From the NCBI GenBank assembly GCA_029204225.1, contig CM055110.1, forward strand, positions 49,045,201 to 49,109,200: DNA of 64,000 nucleotides, read 5' to 3'. The notes under the pieces are model-generated. The model saw only the letters and a program-made list of their open reading frames with translations, did not search any database and was not told where the DNA came from. The translations under genes and the position numbers were made by a program. The stretch comes from Diphasiastrum complanatum (taxonomy: Eukaryota > Streptophyta > Lycopodiopsida > Lycopodiales > Lycopodiaceae). Below are positions 59,401 through 64,000 of this stretch, piece after piece. Each line of letters starts with the position of its first letter. The first letter of the stretch is position 1.

Positions 59401-62171
59401 CACACCTAACTTGGGGCCTATTGATTTGACTAGTTGACTCATGGACCGCATGCATGCCACTTGTTGTGATTAAGAATATATGCTTGGCATGGAGGCTTCC
59501 ACCTTGGAGGTATACAAGGGAAGGAGATCTCAGTTACCATTAATTCTATCTACCTAGGAGTTGGTGGATGGTAGTGTGCATGTGCATAGCTAGGATGGTG
59601 CTAGCTAGGGGTAGGAGAACCGAAGGTGGTGATGGCGGTATGGGACGTTTTTAGGGCCGGAAGCTGGATCCCGCTTGTTTAGTCATTGGGCTTAGGGCAC
59701 GGAGGGTGGATTTGATCCTACGACGAGGTGGATTGTTAGTGTTTGGTTTCTTTTGTTGATCGACACCTGGCGGTTTTCGGTTAATTTCTTCATAATATCA
59801 AAAACTGTGTATAGGTTTGATCGATTCGTCTTGGTGAATTGTAAGTTAAGTTTCAACTCTCCACTTTCTTCCATCACCTATGGATCCTTCCCAACCAAAG
59901 ACAGATGACCACAAGATCAATATGGCTATTATGTACATGTGAGGAAAAGCAAACATTCACAAGGTGGCAACATCTTTGAGGGAAGCCGGAAATCCCCAAG
60001 AACTGGGAGGAATTTTGCAAGGTGCCCTTCTTATCCGTCCTGGATGAGTTTGAATTTTTTCGCTAGTTTGCGACGATTCTCATGGGGAATTGGCCCTTAC
60101 ATGCATACTTACAAGACTTTCAGGAGGTATGTTCTCGTTTTGCCACTAGAATAGACCTTGTTTTAGTCAAGTGGCACTCTAACTTGGGCTTGCCCAAGGA
60201 TTAACAGCTCAAGGCAATGATTCATCGAACGGCGCATTTGAAACGCCCCATTTTAGACGGGCCCATTTCGAAACCTGTTTCTCACGTTCAAAATCTCCAT
60301 AGATGCGTCGCAACATTTTGGAATGTCATGAAATTTTGGTCCTTCCGGAGCAAAACCCCTTTTTTTGGTAGATTTTTTAGGTGTCATTGGTAGAAAAGAG
60401 CATGCTTTGCTACATGTTTAGATCACGCAAAGCATTCACATTGAGTGACCCTTGTATATCCACACTCTATGGTTATGTGCATTGTGACCATTATCCATGC
60501 ACATAGAAGACGCTTTGACAAATCATTAAGTTCTGTTGGAAATTCTTCTACCGAGTTGTACCTTGTTGCACATCATGCAAGGTATTGTGTTCTTTTAACA
60601 CATATGGAACGAGCATTTACTAAAGCAAGCTTATTCTAGATTCCAAAGTGACTTAACTTGACCCTCATGAGATTTGATTTTCTCTCTTGGTAGCACTCCT
60701 TTCTCAACACTCTAGATTTTTAACATGCAAGCTTTGGCCTTGATATCACAGAGAAAGCATGACAAGGAGTCACTAACTTGACATAGATGTGTGGCATACA
60801 AAAGAATTCCCTAGATTTTGAAACCTACTATTGCTCCTAGTTTATTTGTCTCCTAATAGGATTCCATTGGTTGTAAATAAAAATGTTTGGTTTTTTATTT
60901 TTGCTTTGTTCCAATGTTCCAAAATGTCGTCCCGATGCAACTTCGTCTAATTCTAAAGAGGTTTTAAGGTGGCATGGCTCGTGAACGTTTTTTATTGAGA
61001 ACTCTTCACTTTTTTTTTCCTAGAGGTAATAACCTTCAGGGTGAGTCCAAGTTATGAAACAATAGAAACTTTGCCAAAAAAGCTTCTATGTTGTGGAATG
61101 CCCTCGCTAAACCTTAAAACATTACACCATACATTTGTAATATGTTGAAAATTTGGAAACCTATATGACATCGGTTACCAACCCTCCAGATTGCTACATT
61201 CCACAAGCTATGATCATGCCTTCTCCTCCCCATCCTTCTCCTTGTCCTACTTTTAATCCTCCTAAGTTTTCGCCCCCTAGTAATGTTGTCTTTAGAACAT
61301 TTCCATAATAATGAGGTTGCTTCATTTGGATCGTGTTATGTCCCTTGACATGTTTAATACATACAAAACCTTAGAACCTTTTTGGGTTGTTGTATATAGC
61401 CATGTCTTTTCGAGATTTTGTTATATCTAGTTCTTACTTTTTTCAACTTAAACTCTTTAAGCTGCTTTTTAAAATTTAAAGCTAATGTTAAATCTAAATT
61501 TTATACCTCTAATAATGATCTACTTAGGGATTTGTCGGCAACCGTTTCCTACTGTTCCAGCGCTGATCTACACATCTTTTCAGAGTTGTTTCAACGATTT
61601 CTAGCAGGGAAAATTGGGCATACTTTGTTCTTACAGCTCCAGCACATTTTTTCAGAAGGATTTTCGCTCATAACTTTCCGGAACCTTCTCAGATCCTGAT
61701 CAGATTTTGGGAGCATGTTTCTAGTATTTGCCTTTGTTTCACTAAAAAGTCGGTTTCCAAGCAAAAAACAGGTCAGATTTTTGGATTGGACATAACTTCT
61801 CTGATTTATCTCCGATTTCTGTTGTTAAAGTTTCAGATTGGGCCTAGTAGGAGGGTGACCTACTGCTAATTGACCGTTCGTGAAAAGCTTTTGCCGTTTG
61901 GAAGAAATTTGACGTCAAACAGCCCGCTTTTTTCCTGTTTTTTTTTTACTTTCAAGCCGATTTGGTGCCCAAAATAAGTTCTTTACCGACTTTTGTACTA
62001 GCGTAGGACGCAAGGGAAGTACTACATGTCCTTGGTTTTGTTACTTTCCAGTTGCCTTTTGTCTCTTTCAGTTCTAAATTGTCAATAGGCTGAACATTTC
62101 CTTTTCCTGACTGTGTTTCAGTAAGTGCAATTTCTAGCTTGATTCCGTGCTGTCTCTGCTTTTGTTTCATA
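59401..62171. other. Retroelement-derived noncoding region with a possible gag remnant
   Basis: 59420-59525 repeats the pre-LTR segment of 55715-55800. At 59980-60200 broken + strand frames (WEEFCKVPFLSVLDEF, NWPLHAYLQDFQEVCSRFAT) resemble a decayed gypsy gag. 60200-62171 has no recognisable coding. Its style (repeated references to GATTTTTGG, TTTCCGGAACC) suggests the LTR or leader of the gypsy element whose gag starts at 62172, but no matching LTR pair or tRNA-Met primer site was found. Confidence 0.35.
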
Positions 62172-63357
62172 ATGGAAGATGATAGAGTTGATATTCTGCT
62201 CAGTCCACCCGTTGCTCTTCCATCACCACCACCCAGCCCTGTGCTTAGTCCTGCCATAATCCGCCTACAGTGGCTGCCCGTTCGCCTGCTGGTACTTCCC
62301 CTTCTGTGCAAGCTCGCATGGATAGTGTGGAAAAGACCGTCGCAGAGATGCGAGCGATGATGGTAGCTGGTGGTTATGCGTCTTCCTCGCAATATGCTCC
62401 ACCTTATCCGTCTTCTGCTGTTCGTCCTATGTTACCTCCACTCTATCCAGAAGACAAAGATATTAAACCTACCCGTTTCGCTGGAAACACTCCCCAACGC
62501 AATACTGATATCGTAGATCAGTGGTTGCATAAGTGAGAAGAGTATTTTGATTTGAAACTGTCCCCAACTGATGAGGGTTGGCGGGTCCGCAAAGCTGCTT
62601 ACCATTTCACTGATTTTGCTGACAGGTGGTGGCGCAAGTTGTTGAAGTCTAATCAGGCTCCATCCACCTAGCTTGAGTTTAAGCGAGCTTTCAGAGCTCA
62701 GTTTATTCCTCCACATGAGCATGTGCGTGCGACGGATGCTTGGCTTTTGCATCGTCAGAGGCAGTACATGGTGCAGGAATATGCTGATAGGTATCGTGAC
62801 TTATCAAGATTCCGGAAGAGATTCCCGAGTGGCTGGTAGTCCACAAGTTCATATTTGGCCTTCGTGAAGAGTTGAGGCCTTCAGTGCTTAATGAAGGGTG
62901 CAAGACCTTAGAAGAGGCAGTTGCTACAGCTCTCAACTTTGAAGGTAATGTGCGCACCAAGGCTGAATCTGGAGCGCCAAGCTGGCCTCAGAAGAAGGGT
63001 TCGCGAAAGTCTAGCCAAGCTGGTCAGCAAGGCTTTTCGTAGAAGGATCCTATCCAGATGCAGCAGACTTTGAAGCGCAAGGCGGGATCTCCTATGGCTC
63101 GTCGTGCTTACGACAAGTCTCCCCTCAGTCCTGAGCAAAAGGAAAAGGCCAAGAAAGACGGATTATGCTTTTTCTGTCTTGGCAAGCATCTTCTCAAAGA
63201 TTGTCCTCGACGTACGGGCAAGAAGCTCCATACTATGCAACGTCAAGATGAGGGCAAGGATGAGGAAATTTTGGATGACTTGTTGGTAAGTGATGATGAG
63301 GACACTCGTCGTGTCATGACTATTTCGGTGCGGAAGCTTGTTCCAGTATGCAAATAA
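62172..63357 (+). pseudogene. Ty3/gypsy gag, degenerate (lineage 3)
   Basis: ATG 62172 opens a Pro-rich start (MEDDRVDILLSPPVALPSPP) that shifts frame at about 62262. Then come QARMDSVEKTVAEMRAMM, FAGNTPQRNTDIVDQWLH, stop (62534), EEYFDLKLSPTDEGWRVR, FADRWWRKLLKS, stop (about 62669), FKRAFRAQFIPPHEHVRA, and a further shift at about 62805 to IPEWLVVHKFIFGLREELRP. The zinc knuckle CFFCLGKHLLKDC lies at 63168-63206. Three or more stops and two shifts make it inactive. It is a Gag with the WWRxL core typical of chromoviruses, different from the lineages at 17600 and 19283. Confidence 0.82.
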
Positions 63358-63479
63358 AGAGAATGGAGATTTAGTATTTGTGGTTGTGTTATGTGAATGT
63401 TGATTCCAGTTTTGATTCTTATGTTGGTAATAATCAAATAAGCACACTCACTAATAAACCACAAGAAGCTTCATTTACT

Positions 63480-64000
63480 TTTGCATCCCCTAGTGCACAT
63501 GTATTTGCATTACAGCCTAGATGTGACCCAGCAAGTGAGTTGGAGAAGTCCATCCGCACGCAGTTTAAACACGTGCTAATTAGTAATATGCCAGAGGGAT
63601 TGTCGCCTAGTCGGAACGTTGATCATCGTATTGAGCTCGTTCCAGGGGCAAGTCCGGTATGTAGGCCTCCTTATAGAATGAGCCTAAAAGAGGAAGAGGA
63701 AGTCAGAAAGATGTTGGAGGAGTATCTCAAGCTGGGGTACATCCGTCCAAGTTATTCACCTTTTGCCTCTCCTATTTTACTTGTTAAAAAAAAGGATGGT
63801 AGTTTCCGGATGTGTGTAGATTACAGGGGATTGAATAAGATCACTGTAAAGCACAGGTATCCGATGCCCAGGATTGATGATCTACTGGATGCGTTGCAAG
63901 GTGCACCATTTTCAGTAAGATAGATCTCAAAAGTGGATACTATCAAATACGGATTCGAGATGAAGACGTCCAAAAGACGGCCTTCCCAACCCGTTTCGGT
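63480..64000 (+). pseudogene. Ty3/gypsy reverse transcriptase start, runs off the window
   Basis: The frame gives [59 protein letters not shown] and [20 protein letters not shown], the opening of gypsy RT. A two-base insertion at about 63914 (TTTTCAGTAAG) shifts the frame; the next frame continues [13 protein letters not shown] and KTAFPTRFG to the edge. Only about 350 bp separate this from the gag zinc knuckle, too little for the protease, and no D-T/S-G motif is visible, so protease is deleted. Confidence 0.85.

Overview
This window looks like nuclear DNA from a land plant with a large, transposon-rich genome, most likely a fern or other seedless plant. That placement is inference: it rests on a DYW-type PPR editing gene with repeated PLS triplets, plant-type Ty1/copia and chromodomain Ty3/gypsy elements using the initiator-tRNA-Met primer site, very long GA microsatellites and a very long host intron. 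No bacterial, organellar or CRISPR features were seen.

Only two host genes are well supported. The first is a four-exon PPR-DYW gene (about 9.5-13.3 kb, + strand) whose introns join in phase and add an N-terminal WWDNR/PDF-type motif in front of the PPR array. The second is the 5' end of the coatomer alpha subunit gene (COPA; ATG at 41694, two exons to 42803). Its next exon was not found in the remaining 21 kb, so either the intron is very long or the gene is truncated.

Layout. 0-9.4 kb: broken copia pieces in both orientations, a copia 3' half with LTR on the - strand, a pogo/CENP-B-like transposase remnant and a tandem pair of tRNA-like SINE heads. 9.5-13.3 kb: PPR gene. 14.4-16.7 kb: degenerate unidentified ORFs, one broken by a 16-bp tandem duplication, followed by a double zinc-knuckle remnant. 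17.5-27 kb: a mosaic of gypsy gag fragments, leaders and LTRs in both orientations with a truncated copia element in the middle. 27.75-27.93 kb: a candidate SINE. 28.09-34.25 kb: a structurally complete copia element (682-bp LTRs, 5-bp target duplication) with one nonsense codon and one frameshift. 34.3-40.8 kb: a Helitron Rep fragment that runs into three tandem copies of a unit of about 1.9 kb. 41.7-42.8 kb: COPA exons.

The COPA downstream region carries four hAT-type elements. They are a 324-bp MITE, an 8.85-kb hAT with a multi-exon transposase that is itself interrupted by a very young Ty3 element, an 801-bp element and a 543-bp element. Three have exact 8-bp target duplications; the fourth is a 6/8 match. 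The rest (54-64 kb) holds an 84-bp minisatellite, gypsy LTRs and leaders, and a degenerate gypsy gag-RT running off the right edge.

The host genes do not form a pathway together. One is predicted to edit organellar RNA and the other to build COPI vesicle coats. Most of the window records nested transposition, tandem duplication and microsatellite growth.
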